Shown here in pieces: positions 10,961 to 20,104 of a stretch of DNA of 64,000 nucleotides. Source of the DNA: Bubalus kerabau (Eukaryota > Chordata > Mammalia > Artiodactyla > Bovidae). Each line of letters opens with the position of its first letter. The stretch's first letter is position 1. Under the pieces are notes generated by a model. The model was not told where the DNA came from and did no database searches. It saw only the letters and a list, made by a program, of their open reading frames with translations. A program made the position numbers and the translations under genes. The stretch spans positions 90,082,501 through 90,146,500 of the forward strand of contig NC_073628.1 in assembly GCF_029407905.1 (NCBI RefSeq), written 5' to 3'.

Positions 10961-11911
10961 TTTTTACTGCCAAATAAAGCATTATCTTTCCTGTGACCTT
11001 CATGGGTCAGTAAAAAAAAAAAAAAAAAAAAAAAAGAACTTCAAAAATACCTTTATATGTGTAACTGTAAGACCTAAACATATAAATTGATTGATTCTTG
11101 ATTACTTCTGACTTTTGCTCAAGAGCAATAACCTTTCTTTTCTTTCCATCACTATCATCAGCACAGCATTGTTTGACATTCTTGTCACATTTCCCATTGA
11201 ATGACAGCCTTATTGTGAGTGTCTAGTCTTATAATACTGACTCACATAGTGGAACTCAGAAAACAATTGATGTCCATTTCCTAGGCTCAATTATGAAAAC
11301 TTATGCTACAGTGTTTTCTTCTTGCTTACTATGTATTGCTTATTATGGAATCTCATACAAATGCATTTTTATTTTTCAGGCTGTTTAATTCATCTCCTTT
11401 AACATTATAATAGAAAAATACCCATGCCAAGCCAGTCTTATGAAGCTTATTTATGATACTGTATATCCTATAACCAACTGCATTTTCCTTCAAACATTAG
11501 TATGTTTAGAGGTCATATCTGTAGCCTGCCTTGAATAGAGTGTAAGGATGAGAAGCAAGTATTAAAATTACCTAACAGTGCTTATGGTGTGATTGTACTT
11601 TTTCTTCTGTCATTTTGCTTCCTTGGGATTTTCTAATCATTGAAATTTAATGTATCTTCATAATTGACCTTATATATATTTTAAAAACAAGGCATGACAT
11701 AAATAATAATGTAGATAAACTTCAAATACATTTTTTAAAGAACAAGATGAAGTACAAACAAATATATGCAAAATTTGGTACAGCTCTTATTGGCAGACCT
11801 ACAGATAATGTTGGTTCACAACCTCAGGGACTTCCTGGGTGAAATCTGAAACCTGCTCCAAAGATGGAGGGGAATAGGAAATGGAAGAGGCAGACATTCC
11901 TGGTTCCAGGT
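10961..11911. other. AT-rich stretch, with a 24-A run
   Basis: No gene or repeat family is recognised apart from the A homopolymer at 11012-11035. Short chance frames only. Confidence 0.5.
11012..11035. repeat. Poly-A run (24 A)
   Basis: Uninterrupted A24. It could be the tail of a retrocopied transcript, but no parent sequence is recognisable just upstream. Confidence 0.9.
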
Positions 11912-12194
11912 TGTTGTTGTTGTTCAGTAGCTCAGTTGTGTCCAACTCTTTGCGGCCCCATGGACTACAGCATGCCAGGCCTTCCTGTCCTTCACTATCT
12001 CCCGGAGTTGGTTCAAACTCCTGTCCATTGAGTCGATGATGCCATCCAACCATCTCATCCTCTGTTGCCCCCTTCTCTTCCCGCCTTCAGTCTTTCCCAG
12101 CATCAGGGTCTTTTCCAGTGAGTCAGCTATTTGCATTAGGTGGCCTGAGTATTGGACCTTCACTTTCAGCATCAGTCCTTCCAATAAATATTCC
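11912..12194 (-). mobile_element. BovB LINE, 3'-terminal fragment
   Basis: Antisense, starting at a GTT microsatellite and the BovB 3' end (cagtagctcagttgtgtcc) and running to 'ccttccaataaatattcca'. On the sense strand it encodes only the last about 90 codons of ORF2, within the 131-aa minus frame at 11924-12319. The 5' side is truncated. Confidence 0.92.
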
Positions 12195-13794
12195 AGATTC
12201 CAGGTGGCAGGTGGAATAAGCAGGGAACATACATATGAGACTTGCCTTGGGTGACTGTAAGACAAATAGGTCTCCACACCTGCCCTCCAGAATCTTAAAA
12301 GTTTATCTAGTTGTATCAACTGTACCTCAGTAAAAAATAATAATAAAGCTAAGTTTGAGAAACTCTGAAAGAAAATTTATCTGGAGGCCTCAATAGGGTT
12401 CAGTCGTGTATTCACTTCAGATGGTCTCAACACCACACTGCTCTCTGAAATCTGCATCTGTCATATGGCTCCTGCTGGAGAGCCCTGCATGGAATATGTA
12501 CTCCAAGGACAGGGTCCAGGTGGGGAGTCTCTGAATGCCTAGAGGCAGCTCAAGAGTCGACCTGCAGTCCTATCCTCTCCATACTTTCTTCCAACACATA
12601 CACAGAGAAACACTCTCGTAGGGATTGAAGAAAGGAAGGTGTTAGCTGAAAGATTCTCTACATTGAATAAGTGATGGTGCAAATGAGGAGGCCAGATATG
12701 CACAACAGACAGTCTGTGGCAATAAGCCATCCCTCCTGGAGTGACCTGAGAGAAAGCCAGACCAAGAGTGGTTTCCTCTGCTCCTCACTCAGGAGTTGAT
12801 GTCATAGGACAACTGGGGTCCCCTAAGTTGGATGTCGAGGGATTTCTTCTTTTCCTTAGTCTTTTTCCATTAATGGTGAAGCTGGAGATGTAGCTCTTAA
12901 AGGTACCTCTGTCTGGATATGAATCCTGAGGGAGGAAAATTGAAGTCATTAGTGCTTGAACAGTGTTATGACTTTTCTGAGAAGGCTAATAGCTCCTGGG
13001 GAAGCTGACCTTTGCTGGGAGAGGTGGCAAAGGAGTCCCATTGTTTTATCAGTAGATTCTGTTACCCTGTACTTGAGTTTATTTAACAGTGTAGTCTCTA
13101 GAGAAGAAAGTACTTGTGATAAAGTAAAAAAAAAAAAAGGAAGACTAAAAAGCTAATGGTTGTTCCAAGTCGTCCTGTTTACCTGGAGAAGTGAGGAAAA
13201 TTACATTTTCCTTTGATCAGCTTACAGATATTCCCTTGCTCTTTCCTTCCTTTCCTCCCTCCCTCCCTCCCCCTCTCTCTCCTTCCCCCTTCCTCTTTCT
13301 TTCTCTCCCTCACCCTCTCTTTGTGACTCAGTACTTGATTTGTACTTACTTAAAAAAGTACATAGCTTCTGAGCATGTTATCCTACAACCCAACAGACAC
13401 ATGCACAACAGATATCAGGTCTAAAATCTGCACTTGATGCCTTGGAGTTTGAAGAATGATCTCTATAAGAAATATTGGAGTGACCCAAAGGGGTCACCAT
13501 TTCTCTTGCCAGTAGGCATATCCTGTTACTCTCGTATAGTAATGAAGTGAATGTCAAACAAGATTTATTTGGGAAGCAAGTAGGTTTGTGTATCCATGTC
13601 TCACAGTGGATTATGCATACATGAAGCTATTCAGATCCTTTAATTTTCTCCTAATTCCAAGTCTCATGTTAGCAACATAAATATCCCTTTTACCATTGTG
13701 TGGTCATAATGCAGTTTTGTATTTACAGCTTTATGGGAGTTACTGGAGATGGATGAGTGCAGTAGTACTTATTGTATGATTATTTTTGTCTTTT
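12195..13794. other. Unassigned stretch with a pyrimidine tract
   Basis: The first part (12360-12960) is less AT-rich than its surroundings and is free of the common ruminant repeats, but shows no open frame of note. It may hold an old element I do not recognise. A 73-nt pyrimidine tract lies at 13239-13311. The 77-aa frame through that tract is low-complexity and is rejected. Confidence 0.5.
13239..13311 (+). repeat. Uninterrupted 73-nt polypyrimidine tract
   Basis: Every base from 13239 to 13311 is C or T, mainly ccctccctccctcc and ctctctct blocks. Such tracts can adopt triplex (H-DNA) structure. Confidence 0.95.
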
Positions 13795-14148
13795 AATTTT
13801 TCCAGTTTTATTGAGATATAATTGACATATAACATTGTTTAAGTTTCAAGTGTATAACATAATGACTTGATATTTCTATATATCATGAGATGATTACCAC
13901 ATTGAGTTAACATTCATCACATAGTTATACATGTTTTCCTTTTTGATGAGAACTTTTAAGATCTACTTTCGTAGCAACTCTCAAATATACAATATTGTTA
14001 ACTTTACTCATCATGCTGTATATTACATCCCCCAAACTTATAACTAGAATTTGTACCTTTTGACCACCTTCACCCACCCCACCCACCTCTCTGGCCTCTG
14101 GAAACTACACATATGATTTCTGCTCCTATGAGCTTGGTTCATTTATTT
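13795..14148 (-). mobile_element. Old L1 3' UTR, part 1
   Basis: Antisense L1 beginning with the 3' end complement (cagttttattgagatataat) and carrying 'catcatgctgtatattacat' and 'ctcctatgagcttggttc'. It is interrupted by a second L1 tail and resumes at 14369. Confidence 0.8.
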
Positions 14149-14368
14149 ATTTTCTTAATACATGTATTTTATTGAAGTATAGTTGACTTACAGTGTTTCA
14201 GGTGCACAGTATAACAGATTCAGTTACACAGATACACATGTATTATTTTTCAGATTATTCTCCATTATAGGTTGTTACAAGATATTGGCTATAGTTCCCT
14301 GTGCTATATAGTAAATCTTTGTTGCTTGTTGCATATATATATTTTTTAATTAGAAGTTTTGTTTTTTT
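14149..14368 (-). mobile_element. Second L1 3' end inserted in the first
   Basis: A separate antisense L1 3' end: 'cttaatacatgtattttatt', 'gaagtatagttgacttacag', 'gttccctgtgctatatagta'. It splits the host L1 exactly between 'gagcttggttc' and 'agattccacatataagtgag', which are contiguous in L1 3' UTRs of that type. Confidence 0.75.
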
Positions 14369-14447
14369 TTTAGATTCCACATATAAGTGAGAGCATATAG
14401 TATTTGTTTTTCTCTGTCTGACTCACTTCTCCTCGAGCAATCCTCTT
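14369..14447 (-). mobile_element. Old L1 3' UTR, part 2
   Basis: Resumption of the host L1 (agattccacatataagtgag, tttttctctgtctgactcac) between the nested L1 tail and a Bov-tA. Confidence 0.75.
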
Positions 14448-14668
14448 GGTGCGGTGTGTGTGTGCTCAGTTGTGTCTGACTCTTTGCAACCCCATGGACT
14501 GTAGCCTGCCAGGCTCCTCTGTCCATGGGATTTCCTAGGCAAGAACACTGGAGTGGGTTGCCATTTCCTTCTCCAAGGGATAGTCCCAACCCAGGGATGA
14601 AACCCATGTCTCTGGAGTCTCTGGCATCGGCAGGCTGATTCTTTACCACTGGCACCACCCAGGAAGCT
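14448..14668 (-). mobile_element. Bov-tA SINE
   Basis: Antisense Bov-tA with the tail side 'gctcagttgtgtctgactct', the body 'ggagtgggttgccatttcct' and the tRNA-head complement 'ggctgattctttaccactgg'. A short gtgtgtgtg run forms the tail. It lies within the old L1, which continues on both sides. Confidence 0.92.
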
Positions 14669-15015
14669 CTCATAAATGCCTTTATGGTTCACCAGTATCA
14701 TTGCAAATGGGGGTGCAGACATCCTCTGGGGTGGTGTTCCTGTTTCCTTCAGACACACATCCAGAAGCTGAACCACTTCACCATATGAAAGATCTATTTC
14801 CAGTTCCTTGAGGAGCCTCCTCACCGTTGTCCTCAACGGCTGCATCAGTCTGTACTCTCCCCAAGAGTGCATGAGGCCCACCCTCACCCCCGCCAGCACT
14901 GACCATCCTTCAGCCGTTTCATCAGTTGTGAGGTGACACCTCACTGCCGTCCTGCTCTGACTGTCTTACTAATTCCGTGCACGTGCTGGCCACCTGAATA
15001 TCTTCTTTGGAAAAA
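14669..15015 (-). mobile_element. Old L1, part 3 (ORF2 C-terminal region)
   Basis: Antisense L1 coding end: 'aggagcctcctcaccgttgt', 'caacggctgcatcagtctgt' and 'atcttctttggaaaaagacc' match the usual L1 sequence at the ORF2 terminus. It joins part 2 across the Bov-tA. The 173-aa minus frame at 14423-14944 is a chance fusion of this region with the SINE. Confidence 0.75.
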
Positions 15016-15435
15016 GACCCATTCAGGATTGTATGCCTTCCACGTAACTGGTAGATATGAGGATCCCCTGCTAGTGTGGATCATAGTGATCATTCATGAA
15101 GAATTTGGTGAAAAGGGTTGTGTAGCTCCTTCATGTCTGGTTTCACCACCAGGAAGGCCTGCCATTGTAGTGAGTAAAAAGTTTGTCACGTTGATATAGA
15201 GAAAATCTTTGTTGTGTAAATGATTGTTTAGTTTTCAGTCATTAGGATCCTTGAAATCTCCTTAGAGTCCAATTGTTGATGGGAACGTGTTGATGGGGAA
15301 GTGTGGACGTTGAAATACATTATGTCGACTAGCTTTGAATACATTTGCCAGTATTTTTCTCATATCAAGGTTACCTTGCTTATGAATTTTACATTCACTT
15401 TATTTTTCCATTCCTCTTCATTTGAAATGTAGCTG
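15016..15435. other. No feature identified
   Basis: May include further eroded L1, but no block is clear enough to claim. A short chance frame (88 aa, 14933-15199) overlaps the start. Confidence 0.45.
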
Positions 15436-15690
15436 CAGATTTTTAAAGCTTTATTTATCTATGTTTGGCTGCATTGGTCTTTTGTTGCTGCAAGCGGGCT
15501 TTTTCCAGCTGCGGTGAGTCCGAGCTACCCTATTGTGGCGCCCAGGTAGGCACCAGAGTGCGGGCTTCTGGCAGTTGTGGTGCACGGGCTTAGTTGCTCC
15601 AGGGCATGTGGGACCTTCCTGGGCCAGGGATCCAACTCGTGTTGCATTGGCAGGCAGATTCTTAACTACTGGACCACCAGGGAAGTCCCG
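15436..15690 (-). mobile_element. CHR-type SINE
   Basis: Antisense CHR with a T-rich tail complement (tttaaagctttatttatcta), the body 'ttgttgctgcaagcgggctt' and 'gcacgggcttagttgctcc', and the head complement 'ggaccaccagggaagtccc'. It looks nearly complete. Confidence 0.9.
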
Positions 15691-16499
15691 TGGCTGCACA
15701 TTTTTAGGAAAATGTATAATTATAAGTTTATAACAGAATGTGAAGTGTTATAGTAAAAATACAGATTGCTCTGACCACAGAAAAGGACATTTTAAATTCT
15801 GAATATAAGTATTAAATATATTTCATAAGGAAAGAGCAATATTCTGAGCCTTAAAATAGGTCAGATTTTTATGTAGACACATAAGTTAGAAGGGGTATCT
15901 AGCCAGGGAAAATTCATCGATATGAGAATGAGCCATGAAAAGTTGGTGGGCAGCAGTAGAGAATGATGCCAAGAAATGAGATCAGTTTGTAAAAGGTCAT
16001 CATAATCATTATAATAGAATTTAGCCTTTATGCAGCAGATGGTGGTGCTCTATAGGAGAGTTTTTAATTGAAGATGACTGTGAATTAGGAGGTCTTTTGA
16101 AGCAATACAAAGATTGCATGTGTGAGAAGACAGGAGACTCAATGATGAGGTCCTCATAAAATCCCCAGGAGGGTAATGAGGGCATAAGTTGTGCTGTTTG
16201 TAGAGAAAATGGGGAAAAGGGCATTGGTTATATATGAAATATAGCATCAGTAGGTAGTGATGGATAAGCAACCATCATCTAGGTTATAAGGCAAAAAATG
16301 TTCCGGGTTTCTGCTTCCATCTCTATTCTTTTTCTTTACAAATTTTCTCCATGACAATGCATTGTGGATTTAAAATATTCACTATAATATCTAACTATTT
16401 GAAGTGATAAGATAGTGATGAGCAGTTAGATAGTTAGTTTAAATTTAAAGCTCATTTATTCCTCTATTGACTAGAAAAGAAAATCCTCATTATTATTGT
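15691..16499. other. No feature identified
   Basis: AT-rich sequence with only short antisense chance frames (67 aa and 73 aa near 16021-16271). Confidence 0.5.
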
Positions 16500-16659
16500 C
16501 ATTATCACAATAGTGATCATCATCTAACAACATTGAAGGCTATTTGTGCTCAGCACTATTGTTCATAATTTCACTTATTGCTTATAATAGCCCTTTGAGG
16601 CCCTCTTATTATACCCATTTTACACATGAGATACACTAGGCTTAAAGAGATTAAACAGC
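16500..16659 (+). mobile_element. MIR SINE, left part
   Basis: The blocks 'gtgctcagcactattgttca', 'cttattatacccattttaca' and 'catgagatacactaggctta' match the MIR core in order. The MIR stops at 'gagattaaacagc' where a BovB begins, and its tail reappears at 17414. Confidence 0.8.
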
Positions 16660-17413
16660 TTCAGTTCAGTTCAGTTGCTTAGTCATGTCCGACTCTTTGC
16701 AACCACATGGACAGCAGCACACCAGGCTTCCCTGTCCATCACCAACTCCTGGGGCTTGCTCACATTCGTGTCCATCGAGTCGGTAATGCCATCCAACCAA
16801 CCATCTGTCTTCTTCTCCTCTTGCCTTCAATCTTTCCCAGCATCAAGGTCTTTTCCAGTGAGTCAGTTCTTTGCATCAGGTGGCCAAAGAATTGGAGCCT
16901 CAGCCTCAGCATCAGTCCTTCCAATGAATATTCAGGACTCATTTCCTTTAGAATGGACCCATTGGATCTCCTTGCAGTCCAGGGGACTCTCAAGAGTCTT
17001 CTCCAACACCATACTTCAAAGCATCAGTTCTTCGGCGCTCAGTTTTCTTATGGTAAAACTCTCACATCCATACATTTCTACTGGAAAAACCATAGCTTTG
17101 ACAAGACAGACCTTTGTTGGCAAAGTAATGTCTCTGCTTTTTAATATGCTGTCTAGGTTGGTCATAGCTTTTCTTCCAAGGTACAAGCGTCTTTTAATTT
17201 CATGGCTGCAGTCACCATCTGCAGTGATTTTGGAGCCCAAGAAAATGAAGCCTGTCACTGTTTCTATTGATTCCCCATCTATTTGCCATGAAGTGATAGG
17301 ATCGGATGCCATGATCTTAGTTTTTTTAATGTTGGGTTTTAAGCATACTTTTTCACTCTCCTCTTTCAGTTTCATCAAGAGGCTCTTTAGTTCTTTTTCA
17401 CTTTCTGCCATAG
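16660..17413 (-). mobile_element. BovB LINE inserted in a MIR
   Basis: Antisense BovB from the 3' end (cttcagttcagttcagttgc) to a 5' truncation just upstream of the C-terminal domain (cactttctgccata). It is about 750 bases long. The flanks are the two halves of one MIR, so the insertion point is clear. I see no convincing target-site duplication. Confidence 0.95.
17016..17411 (-). pseudogene. BovB ORF2 remnant: post-RT and C-terminal region
   Basis: A 131-aa sense frame starting at MAESEKELKSLLMKLKEES, just after where YADD would be. It continues through NIKKTKIMASDPITSWQIDG, GDCSHEIKRRLYLGRKAMT and KVCLVKAMVFPVEMYGC. The catalytic RT motifs are lost to 5' truncation. The opposite strand has a longer frame (319 aa, 16675-17634), which is an antisense artefact. 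Confidence 0.85.
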
Positions 17414-17462
17414 GGCCACATGTAAGTGACAGAGCTGGACTTTGGGTTCAGGCAGCGTTGGC
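17414..17462 (+). mobile_element. MIR SINE, right part
   Basis: 'ccacatgtaagtgacagagc' and 'tggactttgggttcagg' match the MIR tail (cacacagctagtaagtgg cagagc tgggattcaa). This continues the MIR at 16500-16659. Confidence 0.7.
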
Positions 17463-17709
17463 TTTAAAAAATGACACTATTTGCCTTTGTGCCTCTTTGC
17501 TGCAGCAGTTTATCAAGAAAAGTTTAAATTCTTTTATTTATGAACTTCTGGAATTTATTCAAATTATTTGGACATATTATGAATCTGTTGTGTTGGAGTT
17601 TGGGTTATATTTCAGAATAGTCGTAACCCGTTGACTGAAATCAGATTCTCCAGGTATCAGGACCTCAGACAGCTCTCTAATGGCAACTGCTTTGGTCTGG
17701 CATCTTTTA

Positions 17710-17893
17710 TTTTTTTATTTTTAATTTTTTTAATTAAAATTTTTTTTTAATATAAATTTATTTATTTTAATTGGAGGTTAATTACTTTACAATATTGTAT
17801 TGGTTTTGCCATATACGAAACGAGTCACCAGTCCAGGTTTGATGCATGATACTGGATGCTTGGGGCTGGTGAACTGAGATGATCCAGAGGGAT
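17710..17893 (-). mobile_element. L1 3' end with 5' inversion (twin-primed)
   Basis: The left part (to about 17812) is antisense L1 3' end (attggaggttaattacttta, ttgtattggttttgccatat). From about 17813 the sequence switches to sense L1 3' UTR (acgaaacgagtcaccagtcc, gatgcttggggctggtgaac). An internal inversion of this type is typical of twin priming. It is flanked by GGCATCTTTTA (17699-17709) and GGCAGCTTTTA (17894-17904). Confidence 0.85.
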
Positions 17894-17904
17894 GGCAGCT
17901 TTTA

Positions 17905-18256
17905 CAAATAATTCTATTTATTTATTTATTTTTGGTTGTACTGGGTCTTTGTTGACACATGGGCTTTTCCGTAGTTGCAGTGAGTGGGGACTACTCTCTA
18001 GTTGCGGTAACTTGGGCTTCTCATTGCGGTGGGTTTTCTTGCAGGTGGAGCACAGGCTCTAGGGCACATGGGTTTCAGTAGTTGAGGCAAGTGGGCTCAG
18101 CAGTTGCTGCTCCTGGACTCCAGAGTGCAGACTCAGTAGTTGAGGTTCATGGGCTTAGTTGCTCTGCAGCATGTGGGATCTTCCTCCATCAGGGACTGAA
18201 CCTGTGTCTCCTGCATTGGCAGGTGGATTCTTTACCACTGGGCTACCAGGGAGGTC
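17905..18256 (-). mobile_element. CHR-type SINE beside the inverted L1
   Basis: Antisense CHR SINE with a (ttta) tail complement at its left and the head complement 'taccagggaggtc' at its right. Body units such as 'ttgcggtaacttgggcttct' are present. CTGGCATCTT flanks the L1-plus-SINE block (17697-17706 and 18257-18266), so the SINE probably came first and the L1 entered at its tail. Confidence 0.88.
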
Positions 18257-18266
18257 CTGGCATCTT

Positions 18267-19086
18267 CATTTGTCCTTTTTTCTACTAGTTAGACTTCATA
18301 CTATAGCTTTTGTCTTCCCTCATAACATTAAATTACATTGGCTCACTCTTCTGATTTCTAATTCCAAGTTTTTGAGTTTAGAATCTGATTGCCTGATTTA
18401 TCTTTTGACATTGGGGTGTAGGTTTGCCAATGCCTAATGTGTGCACTGGCTGTCCTTCAGTGAGAGCCAAATTTTTGTTCTCAAAACTGGATCTGGGAGA
18501 AGGAGAAGACTGTGCTTCCCTAGGCCTACTCCTTTTGTGAAGGTGAGCAGTAACACAGGCTCTGACAGGTATTTCTTTGGTTTAGAAGAAGTAAATGGTG
18601 TGTGTTGCAAATACATCACTATTTAAGTAAAATAAATTGTCATATCATCTATTGGTAACACTGGGTATGAGCTAGAGCTTGGTGTATTCACTGACACTTA
18701 ATACAGCCACAGAAACATATTATCAAGAAATTTTATATTACCACAGAATCAAATGCCTCACTTTTTATTTCTTTAATTTTCAGATACAAATATCAGAGTA
18801 ATTTATAGCATATGAGAATAAATATTTAAATGATTAAGTTAAGTTTAAAAAATCCTTTGTTTTTGTTTTCTACTTTGATAAAATTTATGTCTGTGTTTCT
18901 TAACTGTCAGAAGAATTTAGAAATCATTTTATTTACCAGCCCTACCAAATTGATTTCTGTCCTTTGGAGTATTTTAAGATTGCAGATAAACATTCAAGGT
19001 CTGGGCAATATTCTTGTGATTCTGTTTTTGTTTGTTCCTCATGTGGGAATTCATGAATTATAATATCTTTATTATTGGAATTATCT
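18267..19086. other. No feature identified
   Basis: AT-rich sequence with short chance frames on both strands near 18434-18626 and 18830-19063. No repeat family is named. Confidence 0.5.
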
Positions 19087-19926
19087 GGAAAAGGTCAGTT
19101 TTCATTCCAATCTCAAAGAAAGGCAGTGCCAAAGAATGTTCAAATTACTGCACAATTGTACTCATTTCACATGCTAGCAAAGTAATGCTCAAAATTCTCC
19201 AAGCGAGGCTTCAACACTACATGAACTGAGAACTTCCAGATGTTCAAGCTGGATTTAGAAAAGGCAGAGGAACCAGGGATCTAATTGCCAATATCTGCTG
19301 GATCATAGAAAAAGCAAGAGAGTTCCAGAAAAACATCTACTTGTGCTTCATTGACTATGCTAAAGCCTTTGATTGTGGGGATCACAACAAACTGGAAAAT
19401 TCTTCGGGAGATGGGAATACCAGACCACCTTACCTGCCTCCTGAGAAACCTGTATGCAGGTCAAGAAGCAACAGTTAGAACTGGACATGGAACAATGGAC
19501 TGGTTCCATGTTGGAAAGGAGAACTTCAAGGCTGTATATTGTCACCCTGCTTATTTAACTTATATGCAGAGTACATCATGCAAAAGGCTGGGCTGGATGA
19601 AGCACAAGCTGGAATCAAGATTGCTGGGAGAAATATCAATAACCTCACATATGCAGATGACACCACCCTTATGGCAGAAAGTGAAGAAGAACTAAAGAGC
19701 CTCTTGATGAAAGTGAAAGAGGAAAGTGAAAAAGTTTGCTTAAAACTCAGCATTCGAAAAACGAGGGTCATGGCATTCAGTCCCATCACTTCATGGCAAA
19801 TAGATGAGGAAACAGTGGAAACAGTGTCAGACTTTATTTTTGGGGGCTCCAAAATCACTGCAGATGGTGACTGCAGCCATGAAATCAAAAGACTCTTACT
19901 GTGACCAATCTAAACAGCATATTAAC
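19087..19926 (+). mobile_element. BovB LINE segment 1 of a tandem stack
   Basis: Sense BovB entering at the RT finger region (tggaaaaggtcagttttcat) and running through the YADD block (catatgcagatgacaccacc) to the C-terminal region. It is interrupted at 19927 by an L1 tail and continues to 20104. Confidence 0.93.
19351..19904 (+). pseudogene. BovB reverse transcriptase remnant with YADD
   Basis: Two overlapping frames (19351-19695 and 19539-19904) together cover the RT palm. The first has IPDHLTCLLRNLYAGQEAT. The second has MSPCLFNLYAEYIM followed by LTYADDTTLMAESEEELKSL, with the catalytic aspartates of motif C intact. The RQGC block before it is damaged by a frameshift near 19520-19545. This is a dead copy. 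Confidence 0.85.
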
Positions 19927-20008
19927 ACATGTATACCTGTGGTGGATTCATTTTGATATTTGGCAAAACTAATACAATTATGTAAAGTTTAAAAAAAAAA
20001 AAAAAAAA
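19927..20008 (+). mobile_element. Very short L1 3' end inside BovB
   Basis: Only the last about 60 bases of cattle-type L1 (acacatgtatacctgtggtg, tttggcaaaactaatacaat) plus an A tail. It sits at the BovB A-rich site 'catatta|aaaagcagag', and BovB resumes at once with 'gcagagacattactttgc'. Confidence 0.9.
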
Positions 20009-20104
20009 GCAGAGACATTACTTTGCTGGCAAAGGTCTATCTAGTCAAAGCTATGGTTTTTCCAGTAGTCATGTATGGATGTGAGAGTTGGACCATAAAG
20101 AAAG
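20009..20104 (+). mobile_element. BovB LINE segment 1, continuation
   Basis: BovB C-terminal block (ttactttgctggcaaaggtc, catgtatggatgtgagagtt) following the L1 insertion. It ends abruptly at 'gaccataaagaaa', where an upstream part of another BovB begins. Confidence 0.88.

Noticed and set aside
11012..11035. Poly-A run as the tail of a processed pseudogene
   Set aside because: No coding-like or repeat sequence is recognisable directly upstream and no flanking duplication is visible.
12360..12960. Possible LTR or processed pseudogene in a less AT-rich patch
   Set aside because: I find no LTR boundaries, primer-binding site, poly-A tail, target duplication or long frame that would support either.
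13191..13424. 77-aa frame rich in F, P, S and L
   Set aside because: It is the translation of the pyrimidine tract and has no other support.
14423..14944. 173-aa minus-strand frame
   Set aside because: A fusion of an eroded L1 region and the Bov-tA SINE read-through frame (SGKESACRCQRLQ type) that is open in many SINE copies.
16675..17634. 319-aa open frame on the plus strand
   Set aside because: It is the antisense strand of a BovB copy plus flanking sequence. The same antisense peptide motifs recur in other BovB copies, and no promoter or domain supports it.
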